DNA of 64,000 nt from Gottschalkia purinilytica (GCF_001190785.1 NZ_LGSS01000001.1:310001-374000), one strand, 5' to 3'; counted from the first letter of the stretch, positions 28,644 through 38,414 are shown. Notes: generated by a model from the sequence alone, not told the origin. A program made the numbers and translations.

Positions 28644-28670
28644 TTATAAAGTTTAAAGTCATGGATATAT

Positions 28671-28701
28671 AAAAAAGGAGTGTATCATACACTCCTTTTT
28701 A
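28671..28701. terminator. Bidirectional terminator
   Basis: Arms 28672-28684 and 28688-28700 (core AAAGGAGTGTA / TACACTCCTTT) with A/T tracts on both sides, between the small membrane gene and the ABC ATPase gene. Confidence 0.85.
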
Positions 28702-29436
28702 CTACTTTATAATTTGTTCTAAAAACTTTATAGTTCTAGGATTCTTAGGGCTATTAAATATATCATCTGGCTTACCTTCTTCAACAATAACACCTTTGTC
28801 CATGAATATTATTTTATCTGCTGCTTCTTTTGCAAATCTCATTTCGTGAGTAACTATTATCATTGTCATATTTTTTTGTGCTAGGGATTTTATAACATCC
28901 AGTACTTCTCCAACACGCTCAGGATCAAGAGCTGAAGTAGGTTCATCGAAAAGTATTATCTCAGGATTTACTGCTAATGCCCTTCCTATACCTACTCTTT
29001 GTTGTTGTCCTCCTGAAAGTTTTGAAGGATAAACATCTCTTTTATCACTAAGTCCTATCTGTTTTAATATTCTAACAGCAATCTTTTCAGCTTCATCTCT
29101 TTTCATTTTTTTTACTACTAACAGTGGTTCCATTATATTCTCGATGGCTGTTTTATTCTTAAATAAATTATAGTTCTGAAATACCATAGCTGTAGATTTT
29201 CTAAGTTTGTATATATTCTTTTTTATAGCAGTTTTAACATCAACTTTTATATCTCCAATTTCTATCTCACCTTTATCTGGAACTTCCAAATAATTTATAC
29301 ATCTTAAAAGTGTTGACTTTCCTGTGCCAGATGGTCCAATAACTGCTACAACTTCTCCTTTTTTAAGCTGTAAACTTATATCTTTTAAAACTTCTATTCC
29401 ATTAAAACTTTTACATAAGTTTGTTACTTTTATCAT
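28702..29436 (-). CDS. Polar amino acid ABC transporter, ATPase subunit
   Basis: A 244-residue ABC ATPase of the GlnQ/HisP type. Walker A is GPSGTGKST, the Q-loop region is VFQNYNLF, the signature is LSGGQQQR, Walker B is [14 protein letters not shown], and the switch His is VTHEM. It energises uptake with the permease and binding protein encoded upstream in the same operon. Substrate class is polar amino acids by family. Its place beside the histidine operon invites the guess of histidine or a related amino acid, but nothing in the sequence proves this. Confidence 0.92.
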   Translation of the reverse strand: MIKVTNLCKSFNGIEVLKDISLQLKKGEVVAVIGPSGTGKSTLLRCINYLEVPDKGEIEIGDIKVDVKTAIKKNIYKLRKSTAMVFQNYNLFKNKTAIENIMEPLLVVKKMKRDEAEKIAVRILKQIGLSDKRDVYPSKLSGGQQQRVGIGRALAVNPEIILFDEPTSALDPERVGEVLDVIKSLAQKNMTMIIVTHEMRFAKEAADKIIFMDKGVIVEEGKPDDIFNSPKNPRTIKFLEQIIK

Positions 29437-29450
29437 GTCAACACACCTTA

Positions 29451-30119
29451 TTAATATGCTTTATTCATTTTAATTTCAAGCTTTTTCTGTAAGAAACTAA
29501 AAAAAGATATAATGATCCAATATACTATAATAACATCTGTAAAAGCCTCTAAAAACTTATAGCTAGAAGCTCCTTCCATTTGTGCTGTAGCCATTAATTC
29601 TGTAACTCCAAGAGTAAATGCTAAAGAAGATCCCTTTATAATATCAATAAAATTATTTGATAAGGGAGGAACAGCTACTCTAACTGCCTGAGGTAATACA
29701 ACTCTTCTCATAGCTTGAAAATACGTCATTCCTACTGATAAACATGCTTCTATTTGACCTTTATCTACAGATAAAATGGCTCCTCTTAATGTTTCAGACA
29801 TATATGCAGAAGCATTTAAGCTAAGTCCTATAGTTGCAGCAGTAAATGCATTGATAGATTTCAAGCTAGGAATTAATTGTACTATACCAAAATATAAAAA
29901 AAACAATTGAGCTACTAATGGTGTTCCTCTAAAAAATGATACATAGACTTTAGCTATGAGATACAATATTTTAACTTTTGTCTGCATAATTAAAGCTATT
30001 ATTATAGCTATTGCTAATGCTAAAAGCAAAGATAATATGGACATAGCTAATGTAGTTTTTAAGTATTTAAGCATAAGTGGAAAAAGATTTAATGCAAATT
30101 TCACATCAAAATTTAGCAT
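29451..30119 (-). CDS. Polar amino acid ABC transporter, permease subunit
   Basis: A 222-residue membrane permease of the HisM/GlnP family with about five helices. The EAA-like loop [21 protein letters not shown], which docks on the ATPase, is at about residues 135-155. [16 protein letters not shown] near residue 63 is typical of this family. Only one permease gene is present, so it should act as a homodimer. It lies 14 bases upstream of the ATPase gene. Confidence 0.92.
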   Translation of the reverse strand: MLNFDVKFALNLFPLMLKYLKTTLAMSILSLLLALAIAIIIALIMQTKVKILYLIAKVYVSFFRGTPLVAQLFFLYFGIVQLIPSLKSINAFTAATIGLSLNASAYMSETLRGAILSVDKGQIEACLSVGMTYFQAMRRVVLPQAVRVAVPPLSNNFIDIIKGSSLAFTLGVTELMATAQMEGASSYKFLEAFTDVIIVYWIIISFFSFLQKKLEIKMNKAY

Positions 30120-30134
30120 TTAATCACCGCCATA

Positions 30135-30947
30135 CTATTTTTTCTTAGTAGTATCTAAGTCAAACCATTTCTCTGATATTTTACTTAATGTTCCGTCTTC
30201 ATGCATAGACTTAAGAGCTTTATTTACTTCTTTAATCACTTCTTTATTTTTTTCATTTTTAATAAAAGGATATTGATTTACTTCATAAACTCCAGTTTCA
30301 GTTTCAGCTAGTTTTAAATTAAGATTTCCTTGTTCTATAGTAGTTTTAGCTTTAACTAATCCAAGCCATGCTGCATCCAATCTTCCTATTTCCACATCCT
30401 TTTCCATAGGAGTTCCATCATAAGCTACTATTTCTAAGTTCAAATTATTTTTTTCATTAAGCATTCTTAGTGTTTTTTCTCCATTTCCTCCTAGTACACA
30501 TCCTATTTTTTTACCTTTGAAATCTTCCAACTTATTCATTGTACTATCTTTTTTTACTACAAACTCATATTCACTATAAGCATATGTATCGCTAAAATCA
30601 TATTTTTTTCTTCTATCTTCTGTAGTAGATATTTGATGAGCTACAGTATCTATTTGTTGTGAATCAAGCATTCCAAAAAGTCCACTGAATTTCGATACCT
30701 TGAATTCTATATCACTTGCCGATCTCTTACCAATTTCATTCCATACATCAATTTCAAATCCTTGAAGCTTGTTATCTTTTTTAAAACACCAAGGATAGTA
30801 CTCTCCTGCAGTACCTACTTTTATGACTTTTTTGTTTTTTGTTTCATTAGTAGTTGGTTCAGATGCCTTACTACATCCACCTAATATAAAAGTTGATATT
30901 AGCATTATTGCTAATAATAGTATTGATAGTTTTTTTCTTATATACAC
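30135..30947 (-). CDS. Polar amino acid ABC transporter, substrate-binding lipoprotein
   Basis: A 270-residue lipoprotein with signal peptide and lipobox LGGC at about residues 22-25. The mature part is a type II periplasmic-binding fold (SBP_bac_3): IKVGTAGEYYPWCFKKDN, GFEIDVWNEIGKR and FKGKKIGCVLGG. The start is GTG (30945-30947) with AAGGGG upstream. It is the first gene of the transporter operon. Ligand residues do not identify the amino acid. Confidence 0.9.
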   Translation of the reverse strand: MYIRKKLSILLLAIMLISTFILGGCSKASEPTTNETKNKKVIKVGTAGEYYPWCFKKDNKLQGFEIDVWNEIGKRSASDIEFKVSKFSGLFGMLDSQQIDTVAHQISTTEDRRKKYDFSDTYAYSEYEFVVKKDSTMNKLEDFKGKKIGCVLGGNGEKTLRMLNEKNNLNLEIVAYDGTPMEKDVEIGRLDAAWLGLVKAKTTIEQGNLNLKLAETETGVYEVNQYPFIKNEKNKEVIKEVNKALKSMHEDGTLSKISEKWFDLDTTKKK

Positions 30948-31192
30948 TTTTCTTCCCCTTTCTGTATTTTATTTAGCTATATAGAACTATTAATTTTGAT
31001 TTTTAATTAAGTTAGTGTAAGCTAGAATTGTTCTTTTGTTTAAAAAACAAAGTGCTTTATTGTCAATTATAGTATAATAATGCAATATATACTAATTAGT
31101 TTTTTCTATATCCTTACGACTTACTATATATTTCTTTTTTATACTTTAGAATATATACAAATATTTCAAAATACTTTTTAAATTAGTACATA

Positions 31193-31224
31193 ATTTTAGA
31201 GGTTATAAAAATAACCTCTAAAAT
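31193..31224 (-). terminator. Terminator after HAD phosphatase gene
   Basis: A 14-bp perfect stem, 31193-31206 and 31211-31224 (core TTAGAGGTTAT / ATAACCTCTAA), directly after the stop. The tail is A/T-rich with few T. Confidence 0.75.
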
Positions 31225-31231
31225 CGTGTTT

Positions 31232-32068
31232 TTAAATATTAAATATTTTCTCTAATATATATCCTAATCCACCTTCATTATTATCCTTATCCGTTATGAT
31301 ATCTGCAACTGACTTCACTTCATCCGATCCATTTCTCATTCCTATTCCAAGTCCTGCATTTTTTATCATTTCTATATCATTATTATCATCACCTATAGCA
31401 ATTATTTCGTCTTTCTTTATTCCCTTTTTATTAGCATAATCATATAATGATATCCATTTTGATCCTTTAGAATTTATTATTTCTAATATAGGTCCGACAT
31501 TTAGAAGATTTTGCATAAGATATGCATTGTATTTATCTTTATATTTTAAATTAAGTTCTTCTTGAAATTTACCTAAAGTATCTAGTTCACCTGTATATAC
31601 AATAGCCAGAGCTTTAGGATTCTTGTAGTCTAAAAGACTATCTATCCTCTTAAATCTATCGAACATATCATGTAGATATCTTGAATATCTATTATCATAT
31701 TGTTCCAATTCTCCTATTACATCATATCCTTCTGAATAATGATCTACATGAGTTATAGCATGAAGATTTCTATTTCTACCTTCTTTTATAACATTATAAA
31801 AATCTATCTCATCAAAATACCTTGTTACTACTAATTCATCATCTAGCATGTTTCTTACTATAGTACCGTTATTGGACATAATAGTTAAGTTCATATCTAA
31901 TTGACTTATGAACTCTTTAGCTGAAAAATATCTACGCCCTGTAGCTACCACTATTTCTACTCCACTATTAGATAATCTTCTTAATACTTCCTTATTCTTA
32001 TCAGGTATTTCCTTACTATCGCTTAAAAGTGTTCCATCCAAGTCTATAGCTACAATCTTATATTTCAT
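31232..32068 (-). CDS. Cof-type HAD-IIB phosphatase
   Basis: A 278-residue HAD hydrolase of the Cof/YidA subfamily. Motif I is IDLDGTLLSDSKE (nucleophile Asp), motif II is VVATGRRY, and motif IV is IGDDNNDIEMI, with the C2B cap domain between. Such enzymes dephosphorylate sugar phosphates, pyridoxal phosphate or FMN; the substrate is not inferable. Monocistronic, with a 400-base gap upstream. Confidence 0.9.
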   Translation of the reverse strand: MKYKIVAIDLDGTLLSDSKEIPDKNKEVLRRLSNSGVEIVVATGRRYFSAKEFISQLDMNLTIMSNNGTIVRNMLDDELVVTRYFDEIDFYNVIKEGRNRNLHAITHVDHYSEGYDVIGELEQYDNRYSRYLHDMFDRFKRIDSLLDYKNPKALAIVYTGELDTLGKFQEELNLKYKDKYNAYLMQNLLNVGPILEIINSKGSKWISLYDYANKKGIKKDEIIAIGDDNNDIEMIKNAGLGIGMRNGSDEVKSVADIITDKDNNEGGLGYILEKIFNI

Positions 32069-32468
32069 TTAACCACCTCAAGTTTATTATTTGCTTTCAA
32101 CTCTATGTATTTATAAGTTCTATCAATATATTATAATATATTTTTAAGTATTCGATTCTTTAGACAAACTTATGATGTTTCTTTAATATAGGATTAATAA
32201 CTTTTTCTACCATTTTCTTATTCATTCATAATCCGTCACAAATGTGATTTTTCTTTCTTATAGTTGAACTATTAAGTTCATATATTTTTCATTCCTAACT
32301 ATAGATTTCATAAAGATTTACCTCTTTATATTTTACTACACCTATATACCCTATTATAAAAATTTTAAATAACATATAAATTATGTTAATTTTTTTATAA
32401 AATTGAAAAATAAATTCTTTACAAATATAAACTGAAAATTTATATTTTATATAAAGGGGGAATATATA
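32069..32468. other. Intergenic region without recognisable feature
   Basis: About 400 AT-rich bases between divergent genes. Apart from an AAAGGGGG ribosome site at its right end and a small TCACAAATGTGA palindrome near 32236, nothing is seen. Confidence 0.5.
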
Positions 32469-32918
32469 TTGTATATCTTTAAAGGACAAATAGATAGGGG
32501 AAGAAAGATTTTTAACATAGGTATATTTTTATTAGTAATTTGTTTTCTTGGAAGCATTATTGATCTTGGACTCACTAAAGGTATTAATATTCGTTTTATA
32601 TCTTCAGCAATACTTAATATTATAATAATATTAAGTATTTTCAAATATTTTAAAGGAAGTATAATAGCTTTTAAAATTATATATTTTTTTGTATCCGGAC
32701 TTGCTGTATTTTTATTTCCAGCTATAGCAATACTTTTAAGTTCTTTATTGTTAAAAATATTGAATATAGTATTAGATATTACTAATATTCTAGGTGGAGC
32801 TCTCTTCATAATTATTCCACTCATAATTATGTTTATAGGTTTTTTTATTTTTTCTAAGGCAGAAATATACGATAGTATATTAGCTTATAGTAACTATTAT
32901 AAGAACAAAAATAGGTAA
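32469..32918 (+). CDS. Hypothetical membrane protein
   Basis: A 149-residue hydrophobic protein with four predicted helices (about residues 13-35, 42-60, 66-95 and 105-128) and short polar ends. I do not recognise a family. The start is TTG at 32469 with AAAGGGGG eight bases upstream, the only good ribosome site. An inverted repeat follows at 32949-32994. Codon use matches the neighbourhood. No functional context. Confidence 0.6.
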   Translation: MYIFKGQIDRGRKIFNIGIFLLVICFLGSIIDLGLTKGINIRFISSAILNIIIILSIFKYFKGSIIAFKIIYFFVSGLAVFLFPAIAILLSSLLLKILNIVLDITNILGGALFIIIPLIIMFIGFFIFSKAEIYDSILAYSNYYKNKNR

Positions 32919-32948
32919 TCACTATACTTTTAATAGAATATCCTTTTT

Positions 32949-32994
32949 CAGTAAACAAAGTAAACTTCATAGTATTCTTTTACTTTGTTTACTG
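32949..32994. repeat. 16-bp perfect inverted repeat
   Basis: CAGTAAACAAAGTAAA (32949-32964) and TTTACTTTGTTTACTG (32979-32994) with a 14-base loop. It lies between convergent genes. Neither side has a strong T run, so it may end transcripts inefficiently or block antisense read-through. Confidence 0.6.
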
Positions 32995-33011
32995 CATTTA
33001 TCACAATAAAT

Positions 33012-33037
33012 AAAAAAGACCAGATTAGTTCTGGCCT
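33012..33037 (-). terminator. Terminator after DUF2935 gene
   Basis: Arms AGACCAGA (33017-33024) and TCTGGCCT (33030-33037), one G-U pair, followed by six T on the minus strand. Confidence 0.8.
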
Positions 33038-33083
33038 AGATGTTTTTCAATTTGTAATTTATAGAGTACCTTAACTCTAAATA

Positions 33084-34010
33084 TTAATCTCTCTTTTTAA
33101 ATATTTTTAGTAATCTTAAGTAATGATTAGCTTCTTTTAAAGTATGATCTCCAAGTAATGGAAGTATTATAGACTTAATCTTGCAATCTATTATACCTTC
33201 TGTTCCCTGTGCTTTAAAGTCTCTAATTTCTCTTGTTGCTTTTAGACTTTCATTTGTAAGTCTTATCAGATTAGATTCTCTATCAATAGCTTCTTTTCCC
33301 TCTTTTATTAATTCATCAAACTCATTTGCGAAATTGTTTGCAAGACTCATTAATTCTTCTTCAGTCGGATCAAGGAATCCTCTAATAAATTTGGCATGTT
33401 CTGCCATAATCCTGTTCCAGAAAGTTTCCTGCTCTACCATTTCTTTTTCTAAATCAATTTCCTCTCTTCTTTGGAGCCTTTGAAGCATTTTTAAGTAAAA
33501 TCTTGCTTCCCTTCGTATATGATCAATAAGTAAAGGATAATTAGTAGTAAACATTTTGCAACTTAATACATCATCTAAAATTCTTGATTTGAAATTGGCC
33601 AAAGCTCTAGTTAAACCGATAGCTTTCTGATTAAGAGTGAATACGCTCTCTTCTAACATAGGAGTGACTCTTATATTAGTATCTCCAACTAATTCTAATT
33701 CTGCCTGTGTAATATTAGTATTGATTTGTATTCCAGTATAAAATTCAGTAGCTCTTTCTGCATCTAATGTAAATTGAGTTACAAGCTCACCAGACTTAAT
33801 AGTTCTTGGACTAATTATTCCATTAGAAAAAAATAATGTTTCTATCAATAATTCTGCAAAACCTCGTTCAAATTCTATAGCCATTTGTGCCAGGTTGCTA
33901 TCTCTTGGGGTGAATGCAACAGCTAAAAATAGTGAGTGTTCTTTCATAATTCTAGCAAAGAATAAATTTAGTTCTATAGACATCCTAATAAATTTTTTTC
34001 TAGATATCAT
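33084..34010 (-). CDS. DUF2935 protein (hemerythrin-like helical bundle)
   Basis: A 308-residue soluble protein made of two DUF2935 repeats, each with the pattern of a four-helix bundle: N-terminal LNLFFARIMKEHSLFLAVAF and internal EQETFWNRIMAEHAKFIRGF. The HxxF and E/H residues resemble hemerythrin-type metal sites. The family is found mainly in spore-forming Firmicutes and its role is unknown; a structural relationship to metal- or oxygen-binding bundles is inference. GGAG is upstream of the ATG. Monocistronic with its own terminator. Confidence 0.88.
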   Translation of the reverse strand: MISRKKFIRMSIELNLFFARIMKEHSLFLAVAFTPRDSNLAQMAIEFERGFAELLIETLFFSNGIISPRTIKSGELVTQFTLDAERATEFYTGIQINTNITQAELELVGDTNIRVTPMLEESVFTLNQKAIGLTRALANFKSRILDDVLSCKMFTTNYPLLIDHIRREARFYLKMLQRLQRREEIDLEKEMVEQETFWNRIMAEHAKFIRGFLDPTEEELMSLANNFANEFDELIKEGKEAIDRESNLIRLTNESLKATREIRDFKAQGTEGIIDCKIKSIILPLLGDHTLKEANHYLRLLKIFKKRD

Positions 34011-34439
34011 GATTTAAGATCTCCTTATTATATAGATTTTTACTATCTATAATACTCATTTTATGAAAAAATGTACCTATTAGATAAAAATATTAGGGTT
34101 AGTTCATACTTATTTATAACTATTATAATTTTATTATGAAATACTAGCATTGTATTCTTATAAGATTTCCCAATACTAGTATAAACGTGGTCCTGGTATC
34201 AGTAACACTTCCATAAAAAACATTTGCATGTACAAGGCAAAATAAATTTGCATTGCTACTTTTTTATAATTTATTTCTATCTTCTAATTTTTCATATTTA
34301 TTAGAAGGCATTATCTCCAAATAGTTTTGCCACCAAGTTATAATATTGGTGGCAAATGAATGCAAATATAAAATAAACATTAGATTAAAATTTCATCTTA
34401 CACATATTTCTATAATATAATAAAAATAATTTATTATTT
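34011..34439. other. Intergenic region with one inverted repeat
   Basis: 429 bases without a credible gene. TTTGCCACCAA (34326-34336) and TTGGTGGCAAA (34346-34356) form an 11-bp stem with a 9-base loop. The stem is isolated and may be an old terminator or operator. No other structure seen. Confidence 0.5.
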
Positions 34440-35174
34440 TTATTTCTTACTATTAATCCAATCAGTTAATCTATCTAAAAGAGATAACATTTCTCCTCTT
34501 GTTATAGTATCATCATATCTTTTTTCCTCTATTTTTATTCCCTTGGAAATTAAGTTATTAAAATGTCTTTCAGCCCAATGGACTCCATTTATAGGTTTCG
34601 GTAATTCATTTCCTTCTGGTGGAACATAATTAGTGCCTAAATACTTACACACACCTTTAATAACAGCTTCAGCATATCTTTCCCAGTTTTCTAAAATCTT
34701 CTTTGTATCAGATGAATTGGTGAGAAATCCATATTCTAATATTAAGGTAGTAACACTTCCTGTTTCTCTTTGCATATAATAATAGTCTTTTTTTGCATCT
34801 TTCGTTGAGCTTTTAGAAAATACTCTTCTTTTTTTAGCTCCTACATTTACTAATTCATTCATTATCAGATTAGCTAACTTACCATCATTATATATTGAGT
34901 GGATTATTTCTGCACCTTCTGCTCTGGTACTTTCAGCAGAATTTATATGATTTGAGATACATATATTTGCTCCTGATTCTTTTACTTTCCTAATTCTTTC
35001 GTTTGGTTCTAAGGTAAAGTCTCTATCTCTAGTTAATACTACATCTATTCCTAATTGTTTAAATCTATTATATTGGTATTTAGATATTTGTAACACCATA
35101 TCTTTTTCTTGAAAATACTTATTAGTAGCTCCAGGATCTTTTCCTCCATGACCAGGATCTATTACAATTTTCAT
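34440..35174 (-). CDS. N-acetylmuramoyl-L-alanine amidase with SLH-like tail
   Basis: A 244-residue zinc amidase (Amidase_3) that cleaves the bond between muramic acid and the stem peptide. Zinc ligands are H9 in DPGHGG, a Glu near residue 23 and H76 in SNHINS; catalytic E147 is in LILEYGFLTN. The last 45 residues (HWAERHFNNLISKGI ... TITRGEML) resemble one S-layer homology repeat, a cell-wall-binding module. There is no signal peptide, so it is either a phage-type endolysin or released on lysis. AGGAGG fits the ATG at 35172-35174, not the ATG two codons earlier. Confidence 0.88.
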   Translation of the reverse strand: MKIVIDPGHGGKDPGATNKYFQEKDMVLQISKYQYNRFKQLGIDVVLTRDRDFTLEPNERIRKVKESGANICISNHINSAESTRAEGAEIIHSIYNDGKLANLIMNELVNVGAKKRRVFSKSSTKDAKKDYYYMQRETGSVTTLILEYGFLTNSSDTKKILENWERYAEAVIKGVCKYLGTNYVPPEGNELPKPINGVHWAERHFNNLISKGIKIEEKRYDDTITRGEMLSLLDRLTDWINSKK

Positions 35175-35504
35175 ATCCATCCTCCTAAAAGGTTACTAAT
35201 AAATAGTCTTAGAATATATAATTTAAACTTCATAAATATCCTTATAAATCTTAATACATATTCATATTTTTTATCTTAATTTATATTAGTACTAAGTTGT
35301 ATAGTAACAAATCTGCAATTTAATATCTATCTGCAAGTAAAGACTACTTACAGTTATTTATTATGATTTTAACTCTAAAATAGTTCCATCAATCAATACG
35401 TTTACATAAAATATTTTACGTTAAAAATTAGAAATATCAAATTATAAACTTTAAGATACTTTTTGAATAATATATTAGTAATTAACAGATAAAAGGGTGA
35501 TTGT
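35175..35504. other. Intergenic region, nothing recognised
   Basis: 330 AT-rich bases between divergent genes. Apart from the two ribosome sites I see no conserved element. Confidence 0.4.
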
Positions 35505-36119
35505 ATGTATGGTTATAGGACATATAATAGAAATTATAGACAATTTGAGCCAAAGGTAATACGAGAATATTATGATGATATTCCTTTAAATAGTAATTCA
35601 CTTGCACTATTAAATGCAATAAAAAGACATATCTGTGTCTATCTCACTATAGGAGATCCTGCTCCTAACTTTACTTTAGAGGGTATCGTAGATGGAAAAA
35701 TAAAGAATATGTCACTTGACGACTATGATAATAAGTGGAAGGTTATTTTCTTTTATAACTATAATTTTGAACATATATTTTATACCGAATTATTTAATCT
35801 AGTAAAAAAATATAATAGATTTTTAGATATTAATACTATTATTTTACCTATAAGTACTGATAGTATTTATTGTCATAAAAATTTCTTAATGAATTCCGAA
35901 ATAGGTAAGCAAATCAAATTCCCTTTATTGTCAGATAAAACACATCTAATATCTAAAGCTTATGGAGTATATAATGAAAAAGAAAGTTCAGCCTATGGAG
36001 GAACTTTTATAGTTTGTCCTAATGGTATAATTAGGGCTTGGTCAGTTAACCCTCAAAATGTTGATAGGAATATAGACGAACTAATAAGGCAACTTGAAGT
36101 CTTGCAATCAAGTCAATGA
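35505..36119 (+). CDS. Peroxiredoxin-fold protein lacking catalytic residues
   Basis: A 204-residue protein. Residues of about 47-200 follow the AhpC/TSA peroxiredoxin fold: GDPAPNFTLEGIVDG, then IFFYNYNFEHIFYTEL, LPISTDSIYCHKNFL and GGTFIVCPNGIIRAW. Aligned with the canonical PLDFTFVCPTE, the peroxidatic cysteine is F92, the preceding Thr is E89 and the Pro is N85; the catalytic Arg before TF is Gly. It therefore cannot work as a normal peroxidase. A 45-residue Tyr/Arg-rich N-terminal extension (MYGYRTYNRNYRQFEP) is not part of the fold and recalls spore coat proteins. Remaining cysteines are C44, C123 and C171. Confidence 0.8.
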   Translation: MYGYRTYNRNYRQFEPKVIREYYDDIPLNSNSLALLNAIKRHICVYLTIGDPAPNFTLEGIVDGKIKNMSLDDYDNKWKVIFFYNYNFEHIFYTELFNLVKKYNRFLDINTIILPISTDSIYCHKNFLMNSEIGKQIKFPLLSDKTHLISKAYGVYNEKESSAYGGTFIVCPNGIIRAWSVNPQNVDRNIDELIRQLEVLQSSQ

Positions 36120-36262
36120 AATATATGAACTCATTTGAAATTTTGTATTTTATCACAATATATAGATTATTCTAAGTTTTATATAACGAATTTAAACTAT
36201 ATCAAAAGTAAAATAGATATAAGACATTTAAACTATATTTATAACCTAAGATAAATATAATA

Positions 36263-36317
36263 AAATCACTATCAATATTATTTAGCCTTGATAATATCGA
36301 TAGTGATTGTTTTTAAT
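36263..36317 (+). terminator. Terminator after peroxiredoxin-like gene
   Basis: AATCACTATC at 36264-36273 pairs with GATAGTGATT at 36299-36308, extended by ATATTAT/ATAATAT, then GTTTTT. It lies about 145 bases past the stop. Confidence 0.7.
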
Positions 36318-36391
36318 TATAAAAAATATAATATTTGATCTTTATTTAAACCTATATCTTGAGATTAAATTCCCAATACATCTTCTACATT

Positions 36392-37018
36392 CTAAATAAG
36401 TTCATTTAAAACTTTTTTTACTATATCAAATGAATATCCTTTTCTTTGTAAAAACCCACCTAATTTTCTATATAGAGCTACTTTATCATCATTTTTATAA
36501 GTAGTGGACAATTTTTTTCTTGCTAGCTCCAAGGCTTTATCATATTCATTATCATCATCTATTACATCTTTTATCACTTCATTTATAATATTGTCTCTTA
36601 TCCCTTTGTTGTATAGTTCTGTTTTTATTCTCTGTTTGCCAAGCTTTTTTAAATTATACTTATCTTTTACATAACATTTTGCATATTCTAAGTCATCAAT
36701 ATAATTATAGCTCTTTAAAAATTCTATAGCAAATTCTATATTTTCTTCATCATATCCTTTTTCTTTCATCTTTTCATAGATTTCTTTTTCTGTTCTTCTT
36801 TTGTAATTCAAGAGTTTTAGTGCATAATTCTTTGCTCTACTTTTCTCTTCTTCTTTTATAACTGATTCTATAAAATCTTCATCAAATTCAGAACCCTTTA
36901 AAAGTCTAAACTTAACTAATATATCCTCATCTACAGTAAAATAATACTGGTCATTCATGTATATATGATATCTCTCTTTATTTCTTTTATGCTTTTCTAT
37001 CTTTGTAATTTTAAGCAT
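36392..37018 (-). CDS. recX: RecX, RecA regulator
   Basis: A 208-residue helical protein of three tandem three-helix repeats that binds RecA filaments and inhibits or modulates recombinase. Family signatures are LLNYKRRTEKEIYEKMKEKG, FLKSYNYIDDLEYAKCYV and KLGKQRIKTELYNKGI. AGGTG five bases upstream favours the ATG at 37016-37018 over the GTG two codons before. recA is not in the window. It is nine bases from the M18 peptidase gene and probably shares its transcript. Confidence 0.9.
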   Translation of the reverse strand: MLKITKIEKHKRNKERYHIYMNDQYYFTVDEDILVKFRLLKGSEFDEDFIESVIKEEEKSRAKNYALKLLNYKRRTEKEIYEKMKEKGYDEENIEFAIEFLKSYNYIDDLEYAKCYVKDKYNLKKLGKQRIKTELYNKGIRDNIINEVIKDVIDDDNEYDKALELARKKLSTTYKNDDKVALYRKLGGFLQRKGYSFDIVKKVLNELI

Positions 37019-37026
37019 ATCCACAC

Positions 37027-38328
37027 CTATATTTTATAAAATTCTTCAAAAGATTTAGTTATATAATAATGATCAAGTACACCACCTAATTCCCTTATAG
37101 AATGCATAGCAAGCATAGGAGATCCTATATCTACAGAACGAATATCTAAATGTGATGAGCTAATAGGTCCTATAGTTGAGCCACCTCTTTCATCTGAGTG
37201 ATTTACAAACTTCTGAACTGGAACCTCTGCACGTCTACATATAAGTTCATAAACAGTATCAGAATCTGAATCTGTAGTATAGCTTTGATTAGCATTTATT
37301 TTTATCACAGGTCCTTTGTTTAACATAGGTCTATTTGTTGGATCATGTTTTTGAGCTACATTAGGATGTACTGCATGAGCCATGTCAGAAGATATCATAA
37401 ATGAACTATATAAAGCTCTATAAAAATCTTCCTTATCTCTTCCTAATCCATAAACTATTCTTTCTAGTATGCTTCTCAGCATTGGAGAATCTGCACCTTG
37501 TTTTGTAGTACTTCCTATCTCCTCATTATCAAAACAAACAGCAACATTTGTAGCTCTTGATATATCTGAACTTATAAGTGCTTCTATACTTGCATGTACC
37601 ATTGCTAGATTATCAAGTTTTCCACATGAAATAAATTCTTCATTAAGTCCTATTATACTTCCTTTTTCAAATTCATATAAAAATAAATCAAAATCAATTA
37701 TATCATTAATATCAACCTGAAGTTTTTCAGCAAGTAACTTTAATAAGTAGTTATCCTTTTCAAACTCTTTGTCTATCATACTTAGTAATGGTAACATATC
37801 TTTTTGTTTACTGAGCTTTACACCTTCGTTTATATTTCTATTCATATGGATAGCTAAATTTGGAATTATAGTTATAGGTTTATCTATATTAATAAGTCTT
37901 GTTTCTGGATAAAGAGGATTATCTGACTTTAAAGATACTCTTCCTGCTATCGATAATGGTCTATCTAACCAAGTATTAAGTATCGGTCCTCCATAGACTT
38001 CTGTGTTAAGCTTTAAATATGTATTTTCAACTGTAATTTCTGGATTTGGTTTAATACGGAATGATGGTGAGTCTGTATGTGATCCTATAAGTCTAAAGCC
38101 ATCCTTCTCTATATCCCCACTTCCAACTGTAAAAGCAACTATAGCCGAATCATTTTTAATAGTAAAATATTTTCTTCCTTTCTGTACATTCCATCTTTCT
38201 CTAATATCCAGCTCTCTAAAGCCCTCTTTTAAAAGCTTATCTTTTACATTATTTACAACATGAAAAGAACTTGGACTATCATATATGAAATCTATAAGTT
38301 GTCTTGCAAATTCTGCTTCTTTTATCAT
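37027..38328 (-). CDS. M18 family aminopeptidase
   Basis: A 433-residue zinc aminopeptidase of the M18 (aspartyl aminopeptidase) family. Metal-ligand segments are RLIGSHTDSPSFRIK, ISCGKLDNLAM, CFDNEEIGSTTKQGADS, SSDMAHAVHPN and HSDERGGSTIGPI. Family length is normal. AGGGAGGAG precedes the ATG. It releases N-terminal acidic or neutral residues from peptides. A terminator-like hairpin lies upstream, so it likely has its own promoter. Confidence 0.92.
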   Translation of the reverse strand: MIKEAEFARQLIDFIYDSPSSFHVVNNVKDKLLKEGFRELDIRERWNVQKGRKYFTIKNDSAIVAFTVGSGDIEKDGFRLIGSHTDSPSFRIKPNPEITVENTYLKLNTEVYGGPILNTWLDRPLSIAGRVSLKSDNPLYPETRLINIDKPITIIPNLAIHMNRNINEGVKLSKQKDMLPLLSMIDKEFEKDNYLLKLLAEKLQVDINDIIDFDLFLYEFEKGSIIGLNEEFISCGKLDNLAMVHASIEALISSDISRATNVAVCFDNEEIGSTTKQGADSPMLRSILERIVYGLGRDKEDFYRALYSSFMISSDMAHAVHPNVAQKHDPTNRPMLNKGPVIKINANQSYTTDSDSDTVYELICRRAEVPVQKFVNHSDERGGSTIGPISSSHLDIRSVDIGSPMLAMHSIRELGGVLDHYYITKSFEEFYKI

Positions 38329-38370
38329 GAAACTCCTCCCTTATTTATATTTATTCTTTGGTTAATAAAT

Positions 38371-38400
38371 ATAAGTACCCTGATAAATCAGAGTACTTAT
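38371..38400 (-). terminator. Terminator after DUF1292 gene
   Basis: Arms 38371-38383 and 38388-38400 (core AAGTACCCTGA / TCAGAGTACTT, one wobble). The tail is AT-rich with few T. Confidence 0.6.
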
Positions 38401-38414
38401 ATATTTTAACAGTA

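Noticed and set aside
34440-35174. The amidase as part of a prophage lysis cassette
   Set aside because: No holin or phage gene next to it; an isolated housekeeping or spore-related amidase is as likely.
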